DNA from: Micromonospora sonchi
GTDB taxonomy: Bacteria; Actinomycetota; Actinomycetes; Mycobacteriales; Micromonosporaceae
Reading direction: 5' to 3'
Length of the DNA stretch: 64,000 nt
NCBI RefSeq assembly: GCF_014646235.1
Contig: NZ_BMNB01000020.1
Location: 46,617-110,616 of the forward strand
Within the stretch, counting starts at the first letter, position 1, and every line of letters starts with the position of its first letter. The notes beneath the pieces are model-generated. The model saw only the letters and a list, made by a program, of their open reading frames with translations. It was not told the DNA's origin and ran no database searches. Both the position numbers and the translations under genes were made by a program. Below, piece after piece: positions 15,653 through 24,999 of the stretch.

Positions 15653-18600
15653 CCGTTGATCCTTGCCTGCATGTCGACGGTGGTGCCGGCGGTGCCGGCG
15701 GTGACGGTGATGGTGTCCATCAGGGCACGCATGAGGACGAGCCCACGGCCGCGGTGCGTGTTGGCCGCCGGCTGCGGAGGGCGCCAGCGGCCCGTGTCGG
15801 TGACGCTCAACCGCAGGTCGTCCGCGGTGGCGGCGGCCCGCAGCCGGATCCGTCCGCCGGGTGAGTCGCGGTTGCCGTGCTCGATGGCGTTGGCGCAGGC
15901 CTCGCCGGCGGCCACCAGGACGTCGTACGCGTTCGCCGGCGCCAGTCCGCAGCGGTCGAGCCAGTTGCGCAGCGCGGTGCGGACCGGGGCCAGGTGGGTG
16001 GATTCGGCGGGGAACTCCAGTTCCAGCGGCCCGGGATGGCGGTAGAGGAGCAGGGCCACGTCGTCGTCGTAGCCGCCCTCGGGGGCCATCTGGTCCATCA
16101 GGTCGGTGGCCAGGGTCTCGATGGGCGTGGCGCGTCCGCTCTGGATGGCGGCGGCGGCGTGCGCGATGCCGGAGCTCAGGGGTTGGCGGCGGCGTTCCAC
16201 CAGACCGTCGGTGTACAGCAGGAGGGTGGCCCGGGCGGGCACAACGCAGTCGGCCTCGGGCCGGTCGAGACCCGGACGGACGGCGAGCGGACGGGACCGC
16301 CCCTGGTCGAGCAGGTGGATGGTGCCGTCGGGATGAGCGATGACCGCCGGCGGATGGCCGGCGCTGGAATAGCGCAGCTCGCCGGTGAAGAGGTCGAGGA
16401 CACCACAGAAGACGGTGGCGCAGGCGGCGCCGGGCAGCTGGGCGGCGAAGCGGTCGAGCGCCATCAGGGTCTGGCCGGGCCGGGAGTCCTGTAGCAGCAG
16501 CGCCCGGCAGGCGCTGCGCAGCTGACCCATGACGGTGGCGGCCTGCAGGCCGTGGCCCACACAGTCCCCGACCACGATGCCGATCCGCCCGTCGGGCAGT
16601 TCGACGGTGTCGTACCAGTCACCGCCGACCTTCAGCGGGCGGGCGGCGGGCGCGTAGCGTACGGCGAAGCCGGCGGGTAGCTGCGCGGGACCGAGGATGG
16701 CCCGTTGCAGCGCCAGGGCCGTCTCGCGTTGCTGGTCGATCTGGTGCACCCGGTGCAGGCCCTGACCGAGGTGGCCGGCCAGCAGGGCCAGCAGGGTCTG
16801 GTCCTGGTCGGTGAAGGGCCGCTTCTCCCCCAGGTCGATCCAGACGACCATGGTGCCGTGCGGGTGCTCCACCGCGATGCCGGCCCCGCCGGCCTGATCG
16901 GCGACCGGGGTGAGCAGTGGCCGGTCCCGCAGGGCGGTGATACCACGACGCCGCTGTTCGGGTAGCGCGTCCCAGCGCAGCCGTGGATCGGTGGCGGTGA
17001 TGACGGGGGCGTGGGCGCCGTCGAACACGGCGGCCATCACCCCGGCGGCACGCCAGAGCTTGCGCAGTTCGTCCAGGACCCCGTGCAGGGCGTCGGTCAG
17101 GTCATCCGCCTGCGACAGGCGCACGCTCAGCGCCGCCAGGGCGGTCTCGCGCTGGACGGCGTAGTGCTCGGCGGTCACATCTCGGAAGGTACCGACGACC
17201 ATCCGGCGGCCGGTGTCGGGGTCGTCGACCTGGTTGAAGGCGGCGGCGACCCACAGCCGGTGCCCGTCGGCATGGGTGACGGGCACCGTGTAGCTGCCGT
17301 GCGACTGCCCGAGCAGCACCTCGAACGCCTCGACCACCCGGCGGTGCGCCTCCGGCTCCCGCTCCCGGTCCGGCCACCACGGCTGGACCGGACCGCTACG
17401 CAGATCCTCCGGCCCGTACCCGAGAATGTCGGTGAACGCCGCGTTGATCTCGATGACCGTACCGTCCTCGTCGCAGACGAAGAACGCCTCCTGCAGCGAG
17501 TCGACCAGCGCGGTGCGCCAGCGGGCGTGGTGGTTGCGCAGCCGTGCCAGCTCCACGTTCGCCCGTACCCTGGCCAGCAGCTCCGCCGCCGAGAAGGGCT
17601 TCACCAGGTAGTCGTCGGCACCTGCCTCCAGCCCCTCGATGGAGGCCTCCTGGCCGGCGCGGGCCGACAACAGCAGCACGGGGGTGCCCGCCGTTCGCGA
17701 GTCGGCGCGCAGAGCGGCGACCAGCCGCAGGCCGTCCAGCCGGGGCATCATCACGTCGCTGATCACGAGGTCAGGGACCTCGGTGCGGGCGATCTCGAGG
17801 GCCTGCTGCCCGTCGGCGGCGGCGTCCACCAGATGGCCGGCGCCGCGCAGCAGGCGGATGAGGTATTCCCGCATGTCGGCGTTGTCGTCGGCGACGAGCA
17901 CCCGGGCCGGCGTACCGGCGCGGCGGTGCCCGAAGCGGAACTCCTCACCGGCGGACGGGTCGGGTTCCACCCCGGTCGCGGGCTCCGCCACCTCGGGCAG
18001 CCAGCGCTGGGCCTCCTGAACGAACGGTTCGGCGGAGGTGGACACCTCCGTCGTGCTGGTGACGGCGGGAACCACTGCGGTGGCGGGCAGGTGCGCGCTG
18101 CCGAAAGGCAGGCGGATCGTGAACACCGTGCCCTCACCGAGGGCGCTGTCGGCGGTGATGGTGCCGCCGTGCAGCCCGACGAGTTCCTTGACCAGGGCCA
18201 GGCCGATCCCACTGCCCTCGTTCGACCGCGCCTGGACGTTCTCGATCCGGTGGAACCGCTCGAACAGTCGCGGCATCTCCTGCTCAGGCACGCCGACGCC
18301 GGTGTCCGCGATCCGCACCACCGCCTGCCCGTCCTCGGTGCGTACCGTCACCCGCACCGAGCCGTGGAAGGTGAACTTGAGCGCGTTGCTGAGCAGGTTG
18401 AGCACCACCTTCTCCCACATGCCCCGGTCGATGTGGACCGGCTCGGGCAGTGGCGGGCAGTCCACCTCGAAGGTCAGTCCGGCGCGTTCCATCGAGGAGC
18501 GGAAGACGCTGACCAGGTCGGCGGTGGCGGCGGCCAGGTCGACCGGCTCGTAGCGCGCCTGCATCCGGCCGGCTTCGATGCGGGAGAAGTCCAGCAGGCT

Positions 18601-19815
18601 GTTGACCAGTTTGCCCAGTCGCAGCCCGTTGCGCCGGATGACCTCCAGTTCCTCCTGCACCGACCGCTCGGCGCCGTGCAGCCGGATACGCAGCTCCTCC
18701 AGCGGGCCCATGATCAACGCCAGCGGGGTGCGGAACTCGTGGCTGATGTTGGAGAAGAAGGCGGTCTTGGCCCGGTCCAGCTCGGCCAGCTCCTCCGCCC
18801 GCCGCTGCTGCGCCTGGTAGCTGCGGGCGCTGGCGATTCCCGTCGCGACATGCCCGGCCGCCAGCTCGACGAAGCCGTGGTAGTCGTCGTCGAGCGCCCG
18901 GTAGCGGTTCATTCCGGCCACCAGGAACCCGTACGGCGTACCGCCCTGTCGCGGCAGCGGCACCAGCAACGCCTCGGTGGGCGGCTCCGGCCAGCCCCCC
19001 GTCGGCAGTTCCGGGACCGTCGCACCGTCGAGCGCCACCCGCACCGACTCGCCCTCCAGCAGCCGCCCCGCCGGCCACAGCGCACCCGGCTCCGTGCTCG
19101 ACAGCGTCCTCGGGGCAGCGGGGTGACCGGCCGTGATGCCGGTGGCCGCGGCGAGCCGGGCCCGGCCGTCCTCCTCGAACAAATAGGTCAACGTGAACGG
19201 CAGGTCCCGCCGGTTGCGGTTCAACTGCCGCTCCGCGAAGGCGAGCATCTCCTGTTCCGTACGCACCACGCTGGGGTCGGAGCCGAGATCCCGCAGCGTC
19301 GCCATCCGGCGCTCGCCGATCACCTGGTCGGTGTCCTCCCGGACCACACAGAGCATGCCGACCAACGCGCCGCCGTCGTTGCGCAGCGGGCTGTAGGAGA
19401 ACGTGTGGTACGTCTCCTCCCGGTATCCGGACCGTTGCAGGAACAGCAGCAGGGCCTCGTCCCAGGTCGCCTGTCCCGTGGTCAGCACGGTGTCGATGCG
19501 CGGACCGATGTCGTCCCAGATCTCCGCCCACACCTGGCTCGCCGGGCGGCCCAACGCCCACGGATACTTGCGGCCCAGGGTGTCGCGACGGTAGGCGGCG
19601 TTGCAGAAGAAGGTCAGCTCCGGTCCCCAGGCCATCCACATGGCGAACCGGGACGACAGCAGGATGCGGACCGCCGTCTGGAGGCTCTGCGGCCAGCCGG
19701 CCGGTGCTCCCAGCGGCGTCGCCGCCCAGTCCACCCGGGCGAGATCACGACCGATCTCCTCGTCGATGGCGAACACGTCGGCATCGACGCGCGGCTGACG
19801 GTCACCACTGCTCAT
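15649..19815 (-). CDS. Hybrid histidine kinase/receiver/SpoIIE phosphatase/RsbW-like protein
   Basis: 1,388 residues, soluble. Order: PAS-like (about 45-165), GAF-like (175-340), HisKA with His359 (SNISHEFRTP), HATPase_c (460-572, NALKF and GSGIGLALVKEL), receiver (637-755) with Asp687 in ISDVMMP, PAS (775-885), GAF (895-1050), PP2C/SpoIIE phosphatase (about 1060-1260, GGDWYD, GDCVGHG) and a C-terminal RsbW-type HATPase (about 1265-1385, EACANAIEHG, RGRGLVLMRAL). It joins a two-component phosphorelay to a partner-switching module in one chain and is translationally coupled to its probable substrate, the STAS protein. GAGGAG lies ten bases before ATG 19815. There are no membrane segments, so sensing is presumably cytoplasmic. 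Confidence 0.93.
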   Translation of the reverse strand: MSSGDRQPRVDADVFAIDEEIGRDLARVDWAATPLGAPAGWPQSLQTAVRILLSSRFAMWMAWGPELTFFCNAAYRRDTLGRKYPWALGRPASQVWAEIWDDIGPRIDTVLTTGQATWDEALLLFLQRSGYREETYHTFSYSPLRNDGGALVGMLCVVREDTDQVIGERRMATLRDLGSDPSVVRTEQEMLAFAERQLNRNRRDLPFTLTYLFEEDGRARLAAATGITAGHPAAPRTLSSTEPGALWPAGRLLEGESVRVALDGATVPELPTGGWPEPPTEALLVPLPRQGGTPYGFLVAGMNRYRALDDDYHGFVELAAGHVATGIASARSYQAQQRRAEELAELDRAKTAFFSNISHEFRTPLALIMGPLEELRIRLHGAERSVQEELEVIRRNGLRLGKLVNSLLDFSRIEAGRMQARYEPVDLAAATADLVSVFRSSMERAGLTFEVDCPPLPEPVHIDRGMWEKVVLNLLSNALKFTFHGSVRVTVRTEDGQAVVRIADTGVGVPEQEMPRLFERFHRIENVQARSNEGSGIGLALVKELVGLHGGTITADSALGEGTVFTIRLPFGSAHLPATAVVPAVTSTTEVSTSAEPFVQEAQRWLPEVAEPATGVEPDPSAGEEFRFGHRRAGTPARVLVADDNADMREYLIRLLRGAGHLVDAAADGQQALEIARTEVPDLVISDVMMPRLDGLRLVAALRADSRTAGTPVLLLSARAGQEASIEGLEAGADDYLVKPFSAAELLARVRANVELARLRNHHARWRTALVDSLQEAFFVCDEDGTVIEINAAFTDILGYGPEDLRSGPVQPWWPDREREPEAHRRVVEAFEVLLGQSHGSYTVPVTHADGHRLWVAAAFNQVDDPDTGRRMVVGTFRDVTAEHYAVQRETALAALSVRLSQADDLTDALHGVLDELRKLWRAAGVMAAVFDGAHAPVITATDPRLRWDALPEQRRRGITALRDRPLLTPVADQAGGAGIAVEHPHGTMVVWIDLGEKRPFTDQDQTLLALLAGHLGQGLHRVHQIDQQRETALALQRAILGPAQLPAGFAVRYAPAARPLKVGGDWYDTVELPDGRIGIVVGDCVGHGLQAATVMGQLRSACRALLLQDSRPGQTLMALDRFAAQLPGAACATVFCGVLDLFTGELRYSSAGHPPAVIAHPDGTIHLLDQGRSRPLAVRPGLDRPEADCVVPARATLLLYTDGLVERRRQPLSSGIAHAAAAIQSGRATPIETLATDLMDQMAPEGGYDDDVALLLYRHPGPLELEFPAESTHLAPVRTALRNWLDRCGLAPANAYDVLVAAGEACANAIEHGNRDSPGGRIRLRAAATADDLRLSVTDTGRWRPPQPAANTHRGRGLVLMRALMDTITVTAGTAGTTVDMQARING

Positions 19816-20073
19816 CGCGTGGACGTCTCCTCACCCTGGTCCCGGTGGGCTACCCGCTTTCCGCCTGCAAAATACGTTGCCCGAGCCTTCGCGGCATCTT
19901 GGCCCTCGGGCGGGACCGTTCCCGCGGGATGGGCCGCGCTGGCGCACCCTGTCGGCACGGCACGTGGCGGTGGTCCGGCCCGGTCGAGGCGCTCGACCAC
20001 TGGCCCCGGGTCGTTCGTGGACGCAGGAGAACGCCGGCGCGGCGACGGGTGAGCGTCGTGGCATCATCTGGCC

Positions 20074-22431
20074 ATGCCGCACGTGCTCGACTCGTCACGC
20101 ACCGCACCGTCCGGCCGCCGGCCCGAGTTCGCGCGCACCGAACCGGACGGGTTCGGTGCGCTGCTGCGCCGACACCGCACCGACTGCGGCCTGACGATCG
20201 ACGAGCTGGCCGCCGCCTCGGGGGTCAGCGTCCGAGCGATCAGCGACATGGAGCGCGGACGTAGCCGGGTGCCGCAACGGCGTACCGTCGAGGCGCTGGT
20301 CCGGGCGCTGGAGCTGCCGGCCGGCGCGGCCACCACCCTGCGCGACAGCGCCCGTGCCGGGCGGCGCGGCGGGCCGACGACGCCGGCGCTGGCACCGCCG
20401 CGTACCGTCGCCGACTTCACCGGTCGGCACGACGAACTGATCTGGGTGGGCGACCTCGTCGCCCGCAGCGCCGAACCCGCCGACCGGCAGGGCGCGCCGG
20501 TGGTCGCGGTCGTCTCCGGGCCGCCCGGGCTGGGCAAGACCGCGCTCATGGTGCAGGCAGCGGCCCGGTACGCCGCGTCGTTTCCGGACGGTGTGCTCTT
20601 CGTCGACCTGCGCGGCCTGGACGCCGAGCCGCCCCGCCCGGACGATCTGCTGCTCCGCCTGCTGATCGCGCTCGGTGTGCAGGAGAGCCGGGTGCCGGCC
20701 GACCAGCACGCCCGCGGCGCCCAGTACCGTGCCCTGTTGCGCGAGCAGCGCTGTCTGCTGCTGCTCGACAACGCCGCCGACGAGGCCCAGGTCCGCCCCC
20801 TGCTGCCGGGCGACGGCAGCACCATGACGATCATCACCAGTCGACGCGCCCTGGCCGGGCTGGAGGCGGTCGACCGGCTCACCCTGCCGGCCCTGACCGC
20901 TGATGCGGCGGTCGCCCTGCTGCAACGGATCATCGGACCGCGACGCACGGCTGCGGAGCCGGAGGCGATGCTGCTCGATCTCGCGCGCGCCTGCGGGCAT
21001 CTGCCGTTGGCACTGCGGATCGCCGGCAACCGCCTGCTCAGCCGACCGGAATGGAGCATCGAGTACCTGCTCTCCCGGCTGGCCGACCAGGACGACCGAC
21101 TCGACCTGCTGGTCGCCGGGGACCTCCAGATCGCGGCGCCGTTCATGCTCTCCTACCGGCAGCTGTCCGCCGCTGCGGCGCAGACCTTCCGGCGGCTGGC
21201 GATGCTCCCCGGGCCGGACGCGGGTCTGGAGCTGGCCGCGCAGGCGGCCGGGCTGGACCTGCGGGAGACCGAGGCGGCGCTGGAGGAACTGGCCGAACTC
21301 GGCCTGCTCCAACCGGCCACCGACGGTCGCTACCGGTTCCATGACCTGATGCGGCTCTTCGCCCGGGCCCGACTGGCCGCCGAGGAGACCGCGGTGGCGC
21401 GGCAACAGGTCGAACAGCGGGTGGTCACCTGGCTGCTCGCCACCGCGGTCGCCGCCGGACGCTGGTTCGAGCCGGCGTATGCCGGCGCGCCCGTTTCCGG
21501 ACCGTCCCCGTCAGACGGTCGGTCCTGGGCGACGGCGCAGGACGCCGCCCGCTGGATCGAGCAGGAGAGCGACCACTGGTTGGGCGCGCTGCGGGCGGCC
21601 GTCGCCGCCGGCCGGCACACCGAGGTGCTGACCGTCGCGGACGCCATGCACTGGTTCTCCGACCGGTGGACGCACTGGGAACACTGGCTGGAGGTGTACC
21701 GCATGTCGGCGGCCTCGGCCGAGGTGCTCGGCGACCCACGCGAGCGGGCGGTCCACCTGAACTATCTCTCCTGGGCGTACACCACCTGCGCCCACCGTCC
21801 CGACCTGGCCGAGGCGCCGGCCCGGGAGGCACTGCGGCTGGCCGCCGTCGCGGGCGACCTCAGCCAACAGGGCTGGGCCTGGACCTACCTCGGATCGGCG
21901 GCCCGGCGGCGGGGCGACGCCGCCGGGGCCCAGACGGCAGCCGGGCAGTCGCTGCCGCTGTTCGAGGCCGCCGCGGACTGGGACGGGTACGCGCAGGGAT
22001 TGGCCCTGCTGGCCGGCAGCCTCGCCGGCGCCGGCCAGCACCGGGAGGCCATCGCGCAGTACCGGCGGCTCAACGCGCTGCTGGCCGACCCGGACCGGGC
22101 ACCGTCCCCGCTGGTCGGTGAGGTGACCGCCGGGCACGTACACCTGAACATCGGGCAGAGCCTGCTGGCGCTGCGGCGGTGGACAGCCGCAGCGGCGAGG
22201 TTCCGGGCCGCGCTGCCCCGGCTGCAACGATCGGGCGTACGCCAGAGCGAGGCGCGCTGCCGCTACGGGCTGGGTAGCGCGCTCGCCCGGTTGGGTCACA
22301 CGGACGAAGCCCGCACCGAACTGCGCCGGGCGGTCCGCATCGCGCGCCACGTCGGTCCGGCCGACCTGGTGGACGCGGCGCTGCACCGGCTCGCCGAGCT
22401 GCAACCTTTCGGTGGCCGTCGCGTGGGCTGA
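20074..22431 (+). CDS. XRE-NB-ARC-TPR (STAND) transcriptional regulator
   Basis: 785 residues. N-terminal HTH_XRE (about 25-85, FGALLRRHRTDCGLTIDELA then ISDMERGRSRVPQRRTVEAL), a STAND/NB-ARC ATPase (about 110-390) with P-loop GPPGLGKTAL and Walker-B-like LLLLDNAADEAQ, the winged-helix region typical of AfsR/SARP-like STAND proteins, and C-terminal TPR repeats (about 500-780). Such proteins act as nucleotide-gated switches controlling secondary metabolism or development. No BTAD domain is present, so it is not a SARP itself. It is divergent from the hybrid kinase and convergent with TetR. Its targets cannot be read from the sequence. Confidence 0.88.
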   Translation: MPHVLDSSRTAPSGRRPEFARTEPDGFGALLRRHRTDCGLTIDELAAASGVSVRAISDMERGRSRVPQRRTVEALVRALELPAGAATTLRDSARAGRRGGPTTPALAPPRTVADFTGRHDELIWVGDLVARSAEPADRQGAPVVAVVSGPPGLGKTALMVQAAARYAASFPDGVLFVDLRGLDAEPPRPDDLLLRLLIALGVQESRVPADQHARGAQYRALLREQRCLLLLDNAADEAQVRPLLPGDGSTMTIITSRRALAGLEAVDRLTLPALTADAAVALLQRIIGPRRTAAEPEAMLLDLARACGHLPLALRIAGNRLLSRPEWSIEYLLSRLADQDDRLDLLVAGDLQIAAPFMLSYRQLSAAAAQTFRRLAMLPGPDAGLELAAQAAGLDLRETEAALEELAELGLLQPATDGRYRFHDLMRLFARARLAAEETAVARQQVEQRVVTWLLATAVAAGRWFEPAYAGAPVSGPSPSDGRSWATAQDAARWIEQESDHWLGALRAAVAAGRHTEVLTVADAMHWFSDRWTHWEHWLEVYRMSAASAEVLGDPRERAVHLNYLSWAYTTCAHRPDLAEAPAREALRLAAVAGDLSQQGWAWTYLGSAARRRGDAAGAQTAAGQSLPLFEAAADWDGYAQGLALLAGSLAGAGQHREAIAQYRRLNALLADPDRAPSPLVGEVTAGHVHLNIGQSLLALRRWTAAAARFRAALPRLQRSGVRQSEARCRYGLGSALARLGHTDEARTELRRAVRIARHVGPADLVDAALHRLAELQPFGGRRVG

Positions 22432-22490
22432 GATCGGTTCACGTGGCGAGCCGATCGGCGTTCTCGCCGGTGCCGGCAGACCGGCTGCGG

Positions 22491-23144
22491 TCAGGCTTCC
22501 TTGAGGTGGGCCAGGGCGGTGATGATGCGCTCGGCGATGCCCGGGGGCCAGGGAAATTTGCGTATGACGGCACGCTGGTGCGCCAGGCCGTGCAGACCGA
22601 GCCACAGCGCGACCGCGTCGCTCTCCACGTCGTCGCTGGTGGACTCGCCCGCTGCGACGCACTCACCGAGGACCTCGGTGAGGACAGCCAAGGCCTCGAC
22701 GCCGAGGGAGTCCATCTCCTCCTGGGTGATCGAGCTCTCACCTACGGCGGGGGCGGCCCACAGGCCGCCGAGCATGATGCGGTAGCGCCCTGGGTGGGCC
22801 CGGGCCATGTCCAGGTAGGCGTGGCCGACGGCGAGTAGCCGCTGCCTGGCGTTGTGGCCTGCCGATTCGGCGGCCGTGCGCAGGCGCGCGGCGAGCAGGT
22901 CGAACTCCTGGTTGACCACGGCCAGCATGATGGCGGGCTGGTCAGGAAAGTGCGCGTAGATCGACGGCGCGGCGATGCCGATCCTGCGAGCGATCGAGCG
23001 CAGCGTGACAGCGTGCTCGTCGCCGGTTTCGTCGAGCAGAGCCGCCGCGGCGTTGACGATGTCGTCGCGGAGCTTGCCGCCTTCGCCGCGACGGTTACGC
23101 CTGCGGCCCGGTGTCGCTGCGTCCTCCGAATCGCCGATCTTCAT
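22491..23144 (-). CDS. TetR-family transcriptional repressor
   Basis: 217 residues from ATG 23144. The N-terminal HTH (about 25-75) reads LRDDIVNAAAALLDETG, AVTLRSIARRIGIAAPSIYA, HFPDQPAIMLAV. The C-terminal half is a TetR_C_33/WHG-like ligand domain (HPGRYRIMLGGLW). A -10 element TATGGT lies exactly six bases before the ATG, suggesting a leaderless message. An upstream in-frame start at 23192 would extend into the promoter and is rejected. It faces the quinone-oxidoreductase gene across 74 bases that hold an imperfect palindrome, so control of that gene and of itself is likely. Confidence 0.9.
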   Translation of the reverse strand: MKIGDSEDAATPGRRRNRRGEGGKLRDDIVNAAAALLDETGDEHAVTLRSIARRIGIAAPSIYAHFPDQPAIMLAVVNQEFDLLAARLRTAAESAGHNARQRLLAVGHAYLDMARAHPGRYRIMLGGLWAAPAVGESSITQEEMDSLGVEALAVLTEVLGECVAAGESTSDDVESDAVALWLGLHGLAHQRAVIRKFPWPPGIAERIITALAHLKEA

Positions 23145-23182
23145 GCCGTAACCATACGACAGAAAACTTACGACCGTCGCCC

Positions 23183-23218
23183 TTGTCGTCAAAGACTTAC
23201 ATGCGTTAGCTTAAAGCC
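23183..23218 (+). promoter_or_regulatory. Promoter and putative TetR operator of the oxidoreductase gene
   Basis: TTGTCG (23183-23188) and TAGCTT (23207-23212) form a -35/-10 pair with 18-base spacing, and the -10 ends six bases before GTG 23219, consistent with a leaderless transcript. CTTACATGCGTTAG (23196-23209) has near-palindromic CTTAC/GTTAG arms and overlaps the -10. A second CTTAC lies at 23167-23171 in the tetR promoter. Operator function is inferred. Confidence 0.5.
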
Positions 23219-24295
23219 GTGAGCAAACATGCTGAACCTTATGAGGGCGTTATCGGCAGTGACGCCGCCATTCAGGCCACCGAGATCGTGCTGCCCGGCG
23301 CGGTGGAACCGGACGGGTTGCAGGTCCGGGTCCGTGACCTGCCTGCTCCCGGGCAGGGACAGGTCGTGCTGCGCATGGAGGCCACCGGCGTGTCCTTCGC
23401 CGAGCAGCAGATGCGCCTCGGCACCTACTACGACCAGCCGCCGTACCCGTTCGTGCCGGGCTACGACGTCGTCGGAACAGTGGTCGCCACGGGCCCCGGT
23501 GTGGACCGCGCGCTGCAGGGTCGTCTGGTAGCCGCCGTCACCAAGATCGGCGGCTGGGCCAGCCACCTGCTTCTCGACGCCGGGGACCTGGTGCCGGTGC
23601 CAGACGGGGTGTCTGCCGCCGCTGCGGAAACCGTGCTCGTGAACGGAGTCACGGCCTGGCAGATGCTGCACCGCAAGGCGACGGTCGGCGCCGGTGGGAT
23701 CGTCGTGGTGCTCGGGGCCAACGGCGGGGTCGGCTCCGCGCTCGTGCAACTCGCCCGGACCGCTGGGATGACGGTCATCGGCACAGCGTCGGCCAGGCAC
23801 CACGACGCGGTACGCGAGCTGGGCGCCATCCCGGTCGATTACCGCGAGCCGGACATGTACCGGCGGATCCGCGAACTCGCCCCGAAGGGCGTGGACGCGG
23901 TGTTCGACCACGTCGGCGGCGCGGGACTTCCGCAGTCGTGGCGGTTGTTGCGGCGCGGCGGCACGCTGGTCAGCTACGGCGCGGCGTCGGCGAAGGGCCA
24001 GCCGGGCAACGCGCTGCTGGGAGTGCTGAAGCTCTTCACCCGAATCTTTGCGTGGAACTACCTACCGAACGGCAAGAGCGCCTACTTCTACAACTTCTGG
24101 GCCGGTAGGCGCCGCCTCGCCGCGTTCCAGGCCCGGCTGGCCGAAGACCTCACCCAGGTGTTGAGCATGGTCGCCGACGGCACGCTGACCCCGCAGATCG
24201 CCGCACAGGTCCCGCTCTCCCAGGTCGCAGCGGCCCTGGCGCTCGCCGAGTCACGGACCGTCATGGGCAAGGTCGTCATCGTCGCCGAGGCCTGA
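23219..24295 (+). CDS. Zinc-independent MDR-family NAD(P)H:quinone oxidoreductase
   Basis: 358 residues. A medium-chain dehydrogenase/reductase with an N-terminal GroES-like fold (about 35-140, PGQGQVVLRMEATGVSFAEQ, YPFVPGYDVVG) and a Rossmann domain (about 150-290) with the nucleotide-binding stretch VVLGANGGVGSALVQLARTAG. The structural and catalytic zinc ligands of alcohol dehydrogenases are absent, as in quinone oxidoreductase-like members. It probably reduces a quinone or enal with NADPH. It is divergent from TetR and followed, 45 bases on, by a membrane protein, a common redox-stress or xenobiotic cassette. The start is GTG. Confidence 0.9.
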   Translation: MSKHAEPYEGVIGSDAAIQATEIVLPGAVEPDGLQVRVRDLPAPGQGQVVLRMEATGVSFAEQQMRLGTYYDQPPYPFVPGYDVVGTVVATGPGVDRALQGRLVAAVTKIGGWASHLLLDAGDLVPVPDGVSAAAAETVLVNGVTAWQMLHRKATVGAGGIVVVLGANGGVGSALVQLARTAGMTVIGTASARHHDAVRELGAIPVDYREPDMYRRIRELAPKGVDAVFDHVGGAGLPQSWRLLRRGGTLVSYGAASAKGQPGNALLGVLKLFTRIFAWNYLPNGKSAYFYNFWAGRRRLAAFQARLAEDLTQVLSMVADGTLTPQIAAQVPLSQVAAALALAESRTVMGKVVIVAEA

Positions 24296-24340
24296 CCAGA
24301 GCACGTCACCGAACATCAACCACTCCTGGAGAGAACCCAC

Positions 24341-24934
24341 ATGTACACCATTGCCACACCGGTGCGACCTGTGGCGTCGCGCGAGGTGGACAGCCGGCTC
24401 GGCTACCTCGTCTTCGCCCTGGCCTTCTTCCTCGGACACGGCTCGATCGCCCTGTCCCGGGGCGACGACCCCGCACTCGACCTGCCCACCTGGCTGCCTT
24501 ACACCCTGCTCGCCATCGGAATCGTGTCCGGCGTGACGCTGAACATGATCGCCGGTGGTCGTGCCCAACACGGCGCGAGCGAATCCAGCCGACGTTCCGA
24601 GAAACTGGTCGGCACCATGTGGGTGACCGGCTTCGTCGCTCTGTTCCTCGCCATCAGCGGCCTGACCACCACCATCGACGACCCCACACTGCAGGACGCC
24701 CTGTGGCCCGCAGGCTCCGTCCTCGTCGTCGGCATGATCAACCTCGCCGAGGGCGCGGTACGCCGCAACACGCTGCACTACGGCCTCGGCACCTGGCTCA
24801 CCCTGCTCGCCGCCGCCGCCCTATTCTTCACCCCCACCGGAATCTACGCAGCCCTCGCGATCGCCGGCGGAACCGGCTACCTGGTAGCCAGCCTCCTGGA
24901 ACGCCGCCGCCTCGCCAACCTGCCCAGCTCATGA
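24341..24934 (+). CDS. Six-helix membrane protein
   Basis: 197 residues with about six hydrophobic segments (roughly 20-40, 50-70, 92-112, 122-140, 145-165, 167-187) and a basic C-terminus (LERRRLANLPSS). I do not recognise the family. The GGAGAG ribosome site lies eight to ten bases before ATG 24341. Its position behind the oxidoreductase suggests one TetR-controlled transcript. The stop overlaps the ATG of a truncated NAD-binding gene by four bases, showing that at least one more gene originally followed. Confidence 0.72.
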   Translation: MYTIATPVRPVASREVDSRLGYLVFALAFFLGHGSIALSRGDDPALDLPTWLPYTLLAIGIVSGVTLNMIAGGRAQHGASESSRRSEKLVGTMWVTGFVALFLAISGLTTTIDDPTLQDALWPAGSVLVVGMINLAEGAVRRNTLHYGLGTWLTLLAAAALFFTPTGIYAALAIAGGTGYLVASLLERRRLANLPSS

Positions 24935-24999
24935 ACACACCAGCCATCCTCGTCATCGGCACCACCGGAACCATCGGGTCCGGACTTCGGCAGACCTGA
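24931..24999 (+). pseudogene. Truncated NAD(P)-binding (NmrA/SDR-like) gene, first 22 codons
   Basis: ATG 24931 overlaps the previous stop and opens MNTPAILVIGTTGTIGSGLR, a textbook first beta strand and GxxGxxG dinucleotide-binding loop. A TGA follows at 24997-24999. Intact NmrA-like proteins run to about 280 residues, so only the extreme N-terminus remains. Translational coupling to the membrane protein suggests it was once a functional cassette member. The following 265 bases carry no continuation in any frame that I can find. Confidence 0.65.

Noticed and set aside
22432..22490. Weak GATCGG/CCGATC inverted repeat between the STAND regulator and tetR, considered as a terminator
   Set aside because: Only six paired bases with a long loop; no better than chance.
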